Assembly: GCA_013696915.1 (NCBI GenBank)
Contig: JACCXR010000490.1
Coordinates: 1-13,603 of the forward strand
Reading direction: 5' to 3'
Source: Euzebyaceae bacterium
Lineage (GTDB): Bacteria; Actinomycetota; Nitriliruptoria; Euzebyales; Egibacteraceae
Length of the DNA: 13,603 nt
In this document: positions 1-5,555 of the stretch, in pieces
Position numbering within the stretch: the stretch's first letter is position 1
Layout of the letters: each line of letters opens with the position of its first letter
Notes under the pieces: generated by a model
Databases searched by the model: none
What the model was told of the DNA's origin: nothing
The model's input: only the letters and a program-made list of their open reading frames with translations
Made by a program: the position numbers and the translations under genes

Positions 1-215
1 CGGGCGTAGGCCTGGTCGGCGCAGGCCCGGAAGTGCGGGACGTTCTCGGTGACGATGGCGCGGCGCTCCGCCTGGGCGAGGTCGAACACGTCGGGGTCTG
101 AGAGCCCTCGCCAGTGTCGGCGATCGGCGTCCTGGACAGCGACGGCATCGTGGCCGCGTGCTCGAAGCGCGTCGGCGATGTCAGCGGACAGCTGCTCGTC
201 GAGCAGTAGCCTCAT
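1..215 (-). CDS. DUF5615 PIN-like toxin, C-terminus beyond left edge
   Basis: Probable ribonuclease toxin of a type II toxin-antitoxin pair. About 71 residues are visible. The start reads MRLLLDEQLSADIADALRAR, the usual opening of DUF5615 PIN-like proteins, with acidic residues D6 and E7 at the end of the first strand. Further on come SDPDVFDLA and VTENVPHF, matching the second acidic cluster and the VTEN(V)xxF strand of the family. The ATG overlaps the stop of the upstream antitoxin as ATGA, so the two are translationally coupled. Family members are predicted metal-dependent RNases and are usually neutralised by the neighbouring antitoxin. One oddity is a His in VPHF where I would expect an acidic residue, which could weaken metal binding. 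The remaining 30-50 residues lie outside the window, so intactness cannot be judged. The family call is by pattern recognition only. Confidence 0.82.
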   Translation of the reverse strand, partial: MRLLLDEQLSADIADALRARGHDAVAVQDADRRHWRGLSDPDVFDLAQAERRAIVTENVPHFRACADQAYA

Positions 216-634
216 CCCAGCAGGGTCTGCTCACGCTGCCAGCGGGCCCGCGCTTCGTCGGCAGCGCGCTGACGGAACCCGACCTCGCGGTCGATCTCGT
301 CAGGGAATGCCGCGTAGTAGCTGACGGCGGTCCGCACCTGCTGAGGATGGAGTCTCAACCAGCGTGCGGCCTCGGCAACCGCCTCCTCACCCCCGGCTTC
401 CAGACCGTCCAGGATGTCGATGACCTCGGCGACATCCGGACCAGCGACGAGCCCCGCGAGGCGACCGCCTGAAGAGGTCGGCCGGAAGATGACCCCCGGA
501 TACGCCGCCATGCGCAACCCCTCGTCGAGCAGCTGCTGCGCGAGCGCCGTGGGTGCCGCATGGACGTCTTCGGCGCGCTGCTCGAGACGCGCGCGGACCG
601 CATCGTCAAGCCTGATCGTCAGCGTGCCTTTCAC
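212..634 (-). CDS. Antitoxin with ribbon-helix-helix-like N-terminus and DUF433-like C-terminus
   Basis: Probable antitoxin and autorepressor, 140 residues from a GTG at 634. Residues 1-45 (KGTLTIRLDDAVRARLEQRA and a following helix) look like a ribbon-helix-helix/CopG-type DNA-binding segment. From about residue 45, AYPGVIFRPT, AGPDVAEVIDIL, a helix-turn-helix-like LRLHPQQVRTAVSYYAAFPDEID and a charged tail match DUF433 antitoxins. DUF433 proteins are regularly encoded just before DUF5615 PIN toxins (the VapBC45 type), which fits the ATGA overlap with the toxin. An in-frame upstream start at 694 would add 20 residues unlike the family. GTG 634 was chosen because the domain begins there and a good promoter ends 7 bases before it, implying a leaderless message. 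GTG 643 is also possible. The antitoxin role is inferred from family and context. Confidence 0.85.
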   Translation of the reverse strand: MKGTLTIRLDDAVRARLEQRAEDVHAAPTALAQQLLDEGLRMAAYPGVIFRPTSSGGRLAGLVAGPDVAEVIDILDGLEAGGEEAVAEAARWLRLHPQQVRTAVSYYAAFPDEIDREVGFRQRAADEARARWQREQTLLG

Positions 635-641
635 CGGGCAC

Positions 642-669
642 ACCGTAACACCGCGTGAGGCGATGTCCA
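642..669 (-). promoter_or_regulatory. Predicted promoter of the DUF433/DUF5615 operon
   Basis: On the minus strand a TGGACA box (669-664) and a TACGGT box (647-642, fits TANNNT) are separated by 16 bases. The GTG start at 634 lies 7 bases after the -10 box, where transcription would begin. This predicts a leaderless transcript, common in actinobacteria, and agrees with the lack of any Shine-Dalgarno sequence before the GTG. Pattern prediction only. Confidence 0.5.
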
Positions 670-893
670 GGCACGAGAGAAGCGGGTGGCACACCAGCTC
701 ACGCAGCTCGCGCCCGGCTTCGCGCGCTCTTCAACGATCCCGAGCGACCCGAAGCCCATGCGCCGGATCCAACGGCTCGTTGAGCGAAGGCCCAGAAGTC
801 GCCGATGCCGCCGCCGTCCAACGTTGACGACCGAAGAACCGGGGGGATCGAGGCTAAAGGGATCGCCCTCCCCACGGGCTCTGCGGTGCGGAC
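670..893. other. Intergenic region with CAACG palindromes
   Basis: This 224-base gap separates the leftward antitoxin operon from the rightward chimeric regulator. No credible coding frame was seen. It contains CAACG-GCT-CGTTG (768-780), the perfect 8-base palindrome CAACGTTG (819-826) and a TTGACG box (824-829) overlapping the latter. No convincing -10 box sits at normal spacing from TTGACG. It may hold the promoter and operator of the MarR-like gene. Confidence 0.3.
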
Positions 894-1397
894 ATGGACA
901 CCGCCGGGTTCGAGCTGTTCTACCGCGCTCACCACGGGCGTCTCGCCACCGTGCTCGCGGCGACGACCGGTGACCTCCACGTCGCTCGCGACGAGGACCC
1001 CCTGAGCCGCCCGATCGGATGGTGGCTCAAGGAAGCCGACACCCGGATCGACGGCGCCTTCGAGGCGGCCTTCGCGGGCACCGGCCCCGACCGGCGGCGA
1101 TGGCAGCTGCTGTCGTCCCTTGCAGCCGGACCGGCGAGCAGGCAGGACATCGCCGCAGCGCTCGACGGCTTCGACGACTCCGCAGGCATCCAGGTTGTGG
1201 TCGACGAGCTCGTCGAGCGCGGCTGGGTGGAGCAGGAGCATCACCGCCTGCGGCTGACACCGGCAGGCGCGCAGCGACACGCCGAGCTCGCGACCCGCGT
1301 CGACGGGGTGCGCCGCCGGGTCGCCGGGGCCCTACCGCAGGAGGAGTACGCCGCCCTCGTCCGCCTGCTGGCGCGGCTGGTCCGCGGTCTGGACTGA
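894..1397 (+). CDS. Chimeric regulator: sigma-70 region-2-like head joined to MarR-type winged helix
   Basis: Predicted DNA-binding transcriptional regulator of 167 residues. Residues 38-167 (RPIGWWLKEADTRIDGAF, a recognition region around RQDIAAAL at 83-90, the wing WVEQEHHRLRLTPAGAQ at 111-127 and a C-terminal dimerisation helix) match actinobacterial MarR-family proteins, which normally begin close to the PIGWWL motif. Residues 3-32 (AGFELFYRAHHGRLATVLAA, then TGDLHVARDE) instead resemble the start of ECF sigma factor region 2, in which FYRxHxxRL and a GDxxxAxDxxQEAF stretch are typical. The sigma part stops just where region 2.2 should begin, so it cannot act as a sigma factor. No in-frame ATG or GTG lies near the MarR boundary (the nearest, GTG 951, is still within the sigma-like head), so the fused frame from ATG 894 is the simplest reading. 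No strong ribosome-binding site precedes it. The ligand is unknown. Confidence 0.75.
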   Translation: MDTAGFELFYRAHHGRLATVLAATTGDLHVARDEDPLSRPIGWWLKEADTRIDGAFEAAFAGTGPDRRRWQLLSSLAAGPASRQDIAAALDGFDDSAGIQVVVDELVERGWVEQEHHRLRLTPAGAQRHAELATRVDGVRRRVAGALPQEEYAALVRLLARLVRGLD

Positions 1398-1472
1398 AGA
1401 CACCCGATCGCCGGCGCGCCCAGGCGGCACCGGCCGTGGCAGGCCGCCGACCGGGGCGTACCCGGCGCTGGA

Positions 1473-1499
1473 GCACCGGAGGTGCCGGCAGATGCTGCC
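1473..1499. repeat. Two tandem short inverted repeats before the antitoxin gene
   Basis: GCACC-GGA-GGTGC (1473-1485) and GGCAG-ATG-CTGCC (1487-1499) are perfect 5-base inverted repeats one base apart, ending 31 bases before the antitoxin ATG. An A/T-richer patch follows at 1503-1514. Paired palindromes here could be an operator for the ribbon-helix-helix antitoxin, which usually represses its own operon. In such GC-rich DNA, chance occurrence is possible. Confidence 0.25.
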
Positions 1500-1515
1500 C
1501 CGGAAATCTACGTCT

Positions 1516-1522
1516 GAGGAGA
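1516..1522 (+). promoter_or_regulatory. Ribosome-binding site deciding the antitoxin start
   Basis: GAGGAGA lies 8 bases before ATG 1531. It selects this start over the in-frame ATG at 1492, which would add 13 residues foreign to the family. Confidence 0.7.
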
Positions 1523-1530
1523 CTGGATGC

Positions 1531-1728
1531 ATGGCGGACACGACGACCATCCGCATCGACCGAGCCACCCACGAGGAGCTGAAACGCCTCGCGCGTGAAC
1601 GACGCACCACGGTCATGCACACCGTGGCCCGCGCGGTCCGCATGCTGCGCCAGGAACACACGGGACACGACCTCGCCCAGCCGTTGAACGACGCCGAGGC
1701 CGACTGGCTCGATGCTGACCTCCGGTGA
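1531..1728 (+). CDS. Ribbon-helix-helix antitoxin of a MazEF-like pair
   Basis: Small DNA-binding antitoxin of 65 residues. TTTIRIDRATHEELKRLA (residues 4-21) is the beta-strand plus helix A of a ribbon-helix-helix fold, followed by TTVMHTVARAVRML as helix B. The tail (DLAQPLNDAEADWLDADL, 46-63) is the kind of acidic peptide that wraps a MazF toxin; actinobacterial antitoxins of this group often end in a similar WLDADL sequence. The start is set by a GAGGAGA site 8 bases upstream. The toxin reading frame opens at 1712, overlapping the antitoxin end by 17 bases, the usual arrangement. The partner toxin is broken, so this antitoxin appears to be an orphan that may persist as a DNA-binding protein or cross-neutralise another toxin. 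Family is clear; the remaining function is inference. Confidence 0.85.
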   Translation: MADTTTIRIDRATHEELKRLARERRTTVMHTVARAVRMLRQEHTGHDLAQPLNDAEADWLDADLR

Positions 1729-1895
1729 CGTCGTCGAACTCGATCTTCACGTGCCCACCGGATCGGAAGCGGGCCTGCGTCGCCGGCTGGGCAACGTCCG
1801 GTCCTGTCGCCCTCGCACCGGTCCGCGACACGCTCGGCGCGCTGCTCGACGTGTGGTCGTCGCGCACGCCGCGGTGCGCTCCGGCTGGGCGCTAG
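1712..1895 (+). pseudogene. MazF-like toxin remnant (internal deletion and frameshift)
   Basis: Remains of a MazF-type mRNA interferase, normally about 100-115 residues. From ATG 1712, the frame reads MLTSGDVVELDLHVPTGSEA, then GLRR, the standard MazF N-terminus (SGDVVxxDL and PTGxEAGxRRP). It then jumps directly to LGNV, which in intact family members belongs near the C-terminus (RxGNVGPVALAxVRxTLGxLL). Roughly 60 central residues are therefore missing, including the usual RPAVVV strand and the conserved central S/T segment. After LGNV one extra C at 1798-1799 shifts the frame; the shifted frame continues as GPVALAPVRDTLGALLDV and ends at TAG 1893-1895, overlapping the stop of the convergent aconitase gene. 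Two independent lesions make a working toxin very unlikely. Reading straight on from 1712 gives a long open frame antisense to aconitase, which is an artefact. Confidence 0.8.
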
Positions 1896-3862
1896 GAGCC
1901 GCCGTCGGCTGCGGTGCTCGTCAGGCGCTGCTTGAAGACCGGGATCAGCCCGCCGGCGAGGAGCATGTCGACCTGGCGTGGCGAGAGCGCGTGAGCAAGC
2001 GTGATCGTGGCGCCGTCCGGTCCGACGCGCGCCGGCACTTCCGCGGGCCGGCACAGCGCGTCGTGGAGGCCCTCGAGGTGGAGCACGTCGCCGCGGTCGA
2101 GGGCGTCGAAGTCGGCCGGGTCGGCGAAGGTGAGCGCGAGGATGCCGAAGTTCGCGAGGTTCTGCCGGTGGATCCGCGCGAAGCTCTTCGCGACGACGAC
2201 GCGCAGGCCGAGGTGGCGGGGTGCGATCGCCGCGTGCTCGCGGCTGGAGCCCTGCCCGTAGTTGTCCCCGCCGACGATGGCGTGGTCGCCGGTCTCGCGG
2301 GCACGCTGCACGTAGGTCTCGTCTACCTGGTAGTAGACGAAGTCGCTGATCGCTGGGATGTTCGAGCGGAACGGCAGCACCTTCTGGCCGGCCGGCATGA
2401 TCTCGTCGGTCGAGACGTTGTCGCCGACCTTGAGCAGCACCGGCACCTCGAGCCGGTCTGGCAGCGGCTCGAAGTCGGGCAGCGACTTGATGTTCGGTCC
2501 CTTGACGAGCTGCTCGGTCTTGGCCGCGTCACCGGGCAGCGGCGGGACCAGCATCTGCTCGTTGACGCGGTAGTCGTCGGGGTAGGCGAACGCCGGCGGG
2601 TCGATGCCCTGCTCGCCGAGGTCCCGGGGGTCGGTGATGACGCCCGTGAGCGCGGACGCGGCGGCGGTCTCGGGCGACACGAGGTAGACGGCGTCCTCCC
2701 TGGTGCCCGAGCGGCCGGGGAAGTTGCGCGGCGTCGTGCGCAGGCTCGGCCTGCCCGTCGCCGGCGCCTGCCCCATCCCGATGCAGCCGTTGCAGCCCGC
2801 CTGGTGCAGCCTCGCACCCGCGTGCAGCAGCGGGGTGAGCAGGCCCATGTTCGCGAGGTTCTCCAGGTCCTGGCGGCTCGCGGGGTTGACGTCGAGCGAC
2901 ACGCCGTCGGAGGTCCGGCGGCCCTCGACGATCCGCGCCGCGACGGCGAGGTCACGCAGGCCCGGGTTCGCCGAGGAGCCGATGTAGGCCTGGTAGATCT
3001 CCCGTCCGGCGACCTCGCGGACGGGGACCACGTTGCCGGGGCTCGTGGGCTTGGCGACCAACGGTTCGAGGGTGGACAGATCGATGGACTCGTGGACGTC
3101 GTAGGTGGCGTCCTCGTCGGCGATGACCTCGAGGTAGTCCTCGGCGCGCCGCTCCCGTTCGAGGAACCGGCGGACCTCCTCGTCCGCGGGGAACACCGTC
3201 GTCGTCGCGCCCAGCTCCGCGCCCATGTTGGCGATGACGTGGCGGTCCATCGCCGTGAGGTTCGCGAGCCCGGGCCCGTGGTACTCGATGATTCGCCCGA
3301 CGCCGCCTCCGACGTCATGCCGGCGGAGCATCTCCAGGATGACGTCCTTCGCGCTGACCCATGCCGGCAGCTCGCCGGTGAGTTCGACCCCCCAGACCTG
3401 CGGCATGGTGATGTGCAGCGGCTCGCCGGCCATCGCCATCGCGACCTCGAGCCCGCCCACGCCGATCGCGAGCATCCCCAGCGACCCGGCGGCCGGGGTG
3501 TGCGAGTCCGACCCCACCATCGTCTTGCCCGGGACACCCAGGCGCTGCATGTGCACGGCGTGGCTCACGCCGTTGCCCGGCTGGGAGTACCAGACGCCGA
3601 ACCGGCGGCAGGCGCTGCGCAGGAACAGATGGTCGTCGGGGTTGCGCTCGTCGGTCTGCAGCAGGTTGTGGTCGACGTACTGAGCGGACAGCTCGGTCCG
3701 AACCCGGTCGAGCCCCATGGCCTCCAGTTCGAGCATGACCATCGTGCCGGTCGCGTCCTGGGTGAGCGTCTGGTCGACACGGATGCCGATCCCCGAACCC
3801 GGTTCGGGCCTGCCCTCCACCAGGTGACTGTCGATGAGCTTCTGCGCGACGTTCATCCCCAT
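1892..3862 (-). CDS. acnA: Aconitate hydratase, short single-chain type
   Basis: Interconverts citrate and isocitrate via cis-aconitate in the cytoplasm (TCA cycle). It has 656 residues, shorter than the roughly 900-residue AcnA and matching the compact bacterial aconitase group. Catalytic-domain motifs are GVPGKTMVGSDSHTP (109-123), QAGCNGCIGMGQAPATG (354-370) with two cluster cysteines C357 and C360, and RTTPRNFPGRSG. The swivel domain has DNVSTDEIMPAG (481-492), NYGQGSSREHA (534-544) and SFARIHRQNL (560-569). The site that supplies the third iron-sulfur ligand in classical aconitases (GSCTNS) reads IGSSANP here (294-300), with Ser for Cys. I recall the same sequence in relatives of this short type but cannot check it. 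The start may be ATG 3862 or ATG 3856 (MNVAQKLIDSHL fits family starts); neither has a strong ribosome-binding site. It could in principle act on a related hydroxy-acid, but similarity to this aconitase group is strong. Confidence 0.93.
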   Translation of the reverse strand: MGMNVAQKLIDSHLVEGRPEPGSGIGIRVDQTLTQDATGTMVMLELEAMGLDRVRTELSAQYVDHNLLQTDERNPDDHLFLRSACRRFGVWYSQPGNGVSHAVHMQRLGVPGKTMVGSDSHTPAAGSLGMLAIGVGGLEVAMAMAGEPLHITMPQVWGVELTGELPAWVSAKDVILEMLRRHDVGGGVGRIIEYHGPGLANLTAMDRHVIANMGAELGATTTVFPADEEVRRFLERERRAEDYLEVIADEDATYDVHESIDLSTLEPLVAKPTSPGNVVPVREVAGREIYQAYIGSSANPGLRDLAVAARIVEGRRTSDGVSLDVNPASRQDLENLANMGLLTPLLHAGARLHQAGCNGCIGMGQAPATGRPSLRTTPRNFPGRSGTREDAVYLVSPETAAASALTGVITDPRDLGEQGIDPPAFAYPDDYRVNEQMLVPPLPGDAAKTEQLVKGPNIKSLPDFEPLPDRLEVPVLLKVGDNVSTDEIMPAGQKVLPFRSNIPAISDFVYYQVDETYVQRARETGDHAIVGGDNYGQGSSREHAAIAPRHLGLRVVVAKSFARIHRQNLANFGILALTFADPADFDALDRGDVLHLEGLHDALCRPAEVPARVGPDGATITLAHALSPRQVDMLLAGGLIPVFKQRLTSTAADGGS

Positions 3863-3880
3863 GAGCCCGTCTTACCCCCA

Positions 3881-3921
3881 CGGTGCCTGACCATGCCGCC
3901 CGCCGGGAGGCCGGCGCACCG
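3881..3921. repeat. Nested inverted repeats upstream of aconitase
   Basis: In the 67-base gap upstream of the aconitase gene, CGCCGG-GAGG-CCGGCG (3901-3916) forms a perfect 6-base stem with a 4-base loop. A second pair, CGGTGC (3881-3886) and GCACCG (3916-3921), could enclose or compete with it. There is no T-tract, so a classical terminator is unlikely. It may be a folded leader or a regulator site for the aconitase gene; chance is also possible at this GC content. Confidence 0.3.
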
Positions 3922-3929
3922 CCGTGAGC

Positions 3930-4412
3930 TCAGGTGCGCTGCAGGCCGAGGTCCCCGCAGGCTTCGCAGACCCGCTCGGGGAGCAGCCGGGCCCGCATGA
4001 GCAGCGCGAAGATCCTGCAGCCGAGGCAGAGCGCGAACGCCGCCTCCAGCGTGGCCGCCACGGCGATCGCGGCGACCAGCAGCGTCCCGGCGCCGGGATG
4101 CCCGGCCGCCAACGCGACGAGCGCCGAGACCGACAGTGTCGCGCCGATGCCCTGCGCGAAGCGCTTCGGCGGCCCAGGCACCGGCCGGGCCGGCAGCCGT
4201 GGCGCGGCGACCCGCGTGGCGAACAGGCCGAGGGGGCTCATGCGCGGCCCGGCCAGCACGCGCGCGACGAACCCGTACGCGAGCGGAACGACCAGCCAGC
4301 GCACGTCGAACATCACGATCGACCACGCCATCACAGCCGCTCCCGCGGCCACGATGCGGGCGGCCGTTTCGTTCACGGGGTTCGGGAAGGAGAACGCACC
4401 TCGGAAGCTCAC
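3930..4412 (-). CDS. DUF4395 family integral membrane protein
   Basis: Small membrane protein of unknown biochemical role, 160 residues from GTG 4412. The family signature FxFPNPVNETAARIVA is at residues 8-22, followed by PLAYGFVARVLAGPRMSPLG and PGPPKRFAQGIGA. Four hydrophobic segments are visible at about 17-34, 38-53, 88-104 and 108-127. Two cysteine pairs, CLGC (129-132) and CEAC (149-152), sit at the end of the last segment and in the C-terminal tail; such pairs suggest thiol, sulfane-sulfur or metal chemistry at the membrane. DUF4395 genes often neighbour thioredoxin or rhodanese genes, but none is near here. The start is uncertain: GTG 4412 directly precedes the conserved region but its GGGAGG is too close, while GTG 4448 adds 12 residues without a ribosome-binding site. 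Same strand as aconitase, 67 bases before it. Confidence 0.82.
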   Translation of the reverse strand: MSFRGAFSFPNPVNETAARIVAAGAAVMAWSIVMFDVRWLVVPLAYGFVARVLAGPRMSPLGLFATRVAAPRLPARPVPGPPKRFAQGIGATLSVSALVALAAGHPGAGTLLVAAIAVAATLEAAFALCLGCRIFALLMRARLLPERVCEACGDLGLQRT

Positions 4413-4448
4413 CCTCCCAGCATGGGGACCCGGTGCCGCGGACGCCAC

Positions 4449-4592
4449 CGCGGGCGGGTGGCAAAGGGTGGAATCCGTGCCGCGACTGCGGCTCGTCCTT
4501 GCTTCGTACGTCCTGAAGCGATCCTGCCACCGGCGGACCGCCGCCGCCCTGGACGGAATGGGAACCGCGATGGTCGAGGAGGGCTCCGGCGG
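4449..4592. other. Intergenic region at the end of the catabolic operon
   Basis: This gap lies between the PLP-enzyme stop and the DUF4395 start. It holds the palindrome CGGCGG-A-CCGCCG (4531-4543) and a weaker GCTTC...GAAGC pair (4501-4519). Neither is followed by a T-tract on the minus strand, so termination would have to be Rho-dependent or rely on GC-rich stems. A promoter for DUF4395 and aconitase is likely here, but no clear -35/-10 pair was found. Confidence 0.3.
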
Positions 4593-5555
4593 CTACGGAA
4601 CGGCGCCGGTCAGGATCCTGGCGAGCTTGGCGGAGTCGATGTTGCCGCCGGAGACGACGCAGACGACCTTGCCGGCCCCCGCGCGGCCGGAGAGGGCGGC
4701 CGCGACCGCGGTGGCGCCGGCGCCCTCGGCGACGACGCGGTTGCGCTCGACGAGAAGACGGACGGCGGCGGCGACGTCGGCGAGCTCCACGGTCACGGAC
4801 CCGTCAAGCAGGGAGCGCACCAGCGGCCACATCTCGGCCAGGACGCCGGAGGAGCCGATGCCGTCGACGAAGCTCGGCTGGTAGGGGATCGCCGTCGGCT
4901 CGCCGGCCGCCAGCGCCGCGGCCAGCGGCGCGGCCGTGGACACCTCGCATGCCAGCACGCGGGCGCCTGGCCGCAGCGCCTTGACGGCCGCGGCGATGCC
5001 GCAGCTCAGCCCACCGCCCCCGTAGGGCACGACCACCGTGTCCACGTCGGCGAGGTCCTCGCAGATCTCCAGGCCGATCGTGCCGTTCCCGGCGACGACC
5101 GCCGGGTCGCTGACCGGGTGCACGAACAGGCCGCCCAGCGCAGGGTAGGAGTGGGTGACGATCACCTGCCACCACTGTTCGAACGGCACCTTGACGATGT
5201 CGGCGCCGAGCCGGGCGATCGCGGCCAGCTTCGCCTCCGGCGCATGGTCCGGCACGACCACGGAGCAGCGCACCCCCAGGCGGCGCGCGTGCCAGGCCAC
5301 CCCCTGGGCCATGTTGCCGGCGCTGGCGGTGAACACCCCGCCGGCCAGCTGCTCCCTGGACGCACCCCGGATGGCGTTGCCCGCCCCGCGCAGCTTGAAC
5401 GAGCCGATGGGCTGCAGGTTCTCCAGCTTGAGGTAGATGTCGGCCGGCGCGTCGTACACGCCGAGCCGGACCAGCGGCGTCCGCACCACCGAGTCGCCCA
5501 GCCGTTCCCGGGCGGACAGGATCGCCTCCAGCGAGATCTGCTCAAGCGTCGGCAC
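4593..5555 (-). CDS. Threonine/serine dehydratase-like PLP enzyme (fold type II)
   Basis: Cytoplasmic PLP enzyme of 320 residues, expected to catalyse beta-elimination of ammonia from a beta-hydroxy amino acid, or racemisation. Motifs in order are SFKLRGA (52-58) with Schiff-base K54, SAGNMAQG (78-85), the phosphate-binding GGGGLSCG (179-186) and SGGN (302-305). There is no C-terminal ACT regulatory domain, so it is a catabolic-type, unregulated form. The GTG start is fixed by GGGGGG (5561-5566) 5 bases upstream; a longer in-frame extension to 5753 is low-complexity shadow. Its first 14 bases overlap the end of the cyclodeaminase gene, indicating coupled expression. The pairing of such a dehydratase with an ornithine-cyclodeaminase homologue resembles EutB/EutC of hydroxyectoine use, but no ectoine hydrolase or deacetylase is present. 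Threonine, serine or an unusual hydroxy amino acid from this pathway are all possible substrates. Confidence 0.88.
   Translation of the reverse strand: MPTLEQISLEAILSARERLGDSVVRTPLVRLGVYDAPADIYLKLENLQPIGSFKLRGAGNAIRGASREQLAGGVFTASAGNMAQGVAWHARRLGVRCSVVVPDHAPEAKLAAIARLGADIVKVPFEQWWQVIVTHSYPALGGLFVHPVSDPAVVAGNGTIGLEICEDLADVDTVVVPYGGGGLSCGIAAAVKALRPGARVLACEVSTAAPLAAALAAGEPTAIPYQPSFVDGIGSSGVLAEMWPLVRSLLDGSVTVELADVAAAVRLLVERNRVVAEGAGATAVAAALSGRAGAGKVVCVVSGGNIDSAKLARILTGAVP

Noticed and set aside
824..860. Promoter for the chimeric regulator built from TTGACG (824-829) and TAAAGG (855-860)
   Set aside because: The spacer would be 25 bases and the -10 lacks the final T; no box fits at 16-19 bases.
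1712..4000. Long plus-strand open frame of 762 codons antisense to aconitase
   Set aside because: Only its first 30 or so codons are genuine (the MazF remnant). The rest is Arg/Asp/Val/Gly-rich shadow opposite a clear aconitase gene.
4501..4543. Intrinsic terminator after the catabolic operon
   Set aside because: Palindromes exist but no T-tract follows on the minus strand, so intrinsic termination is not supported.
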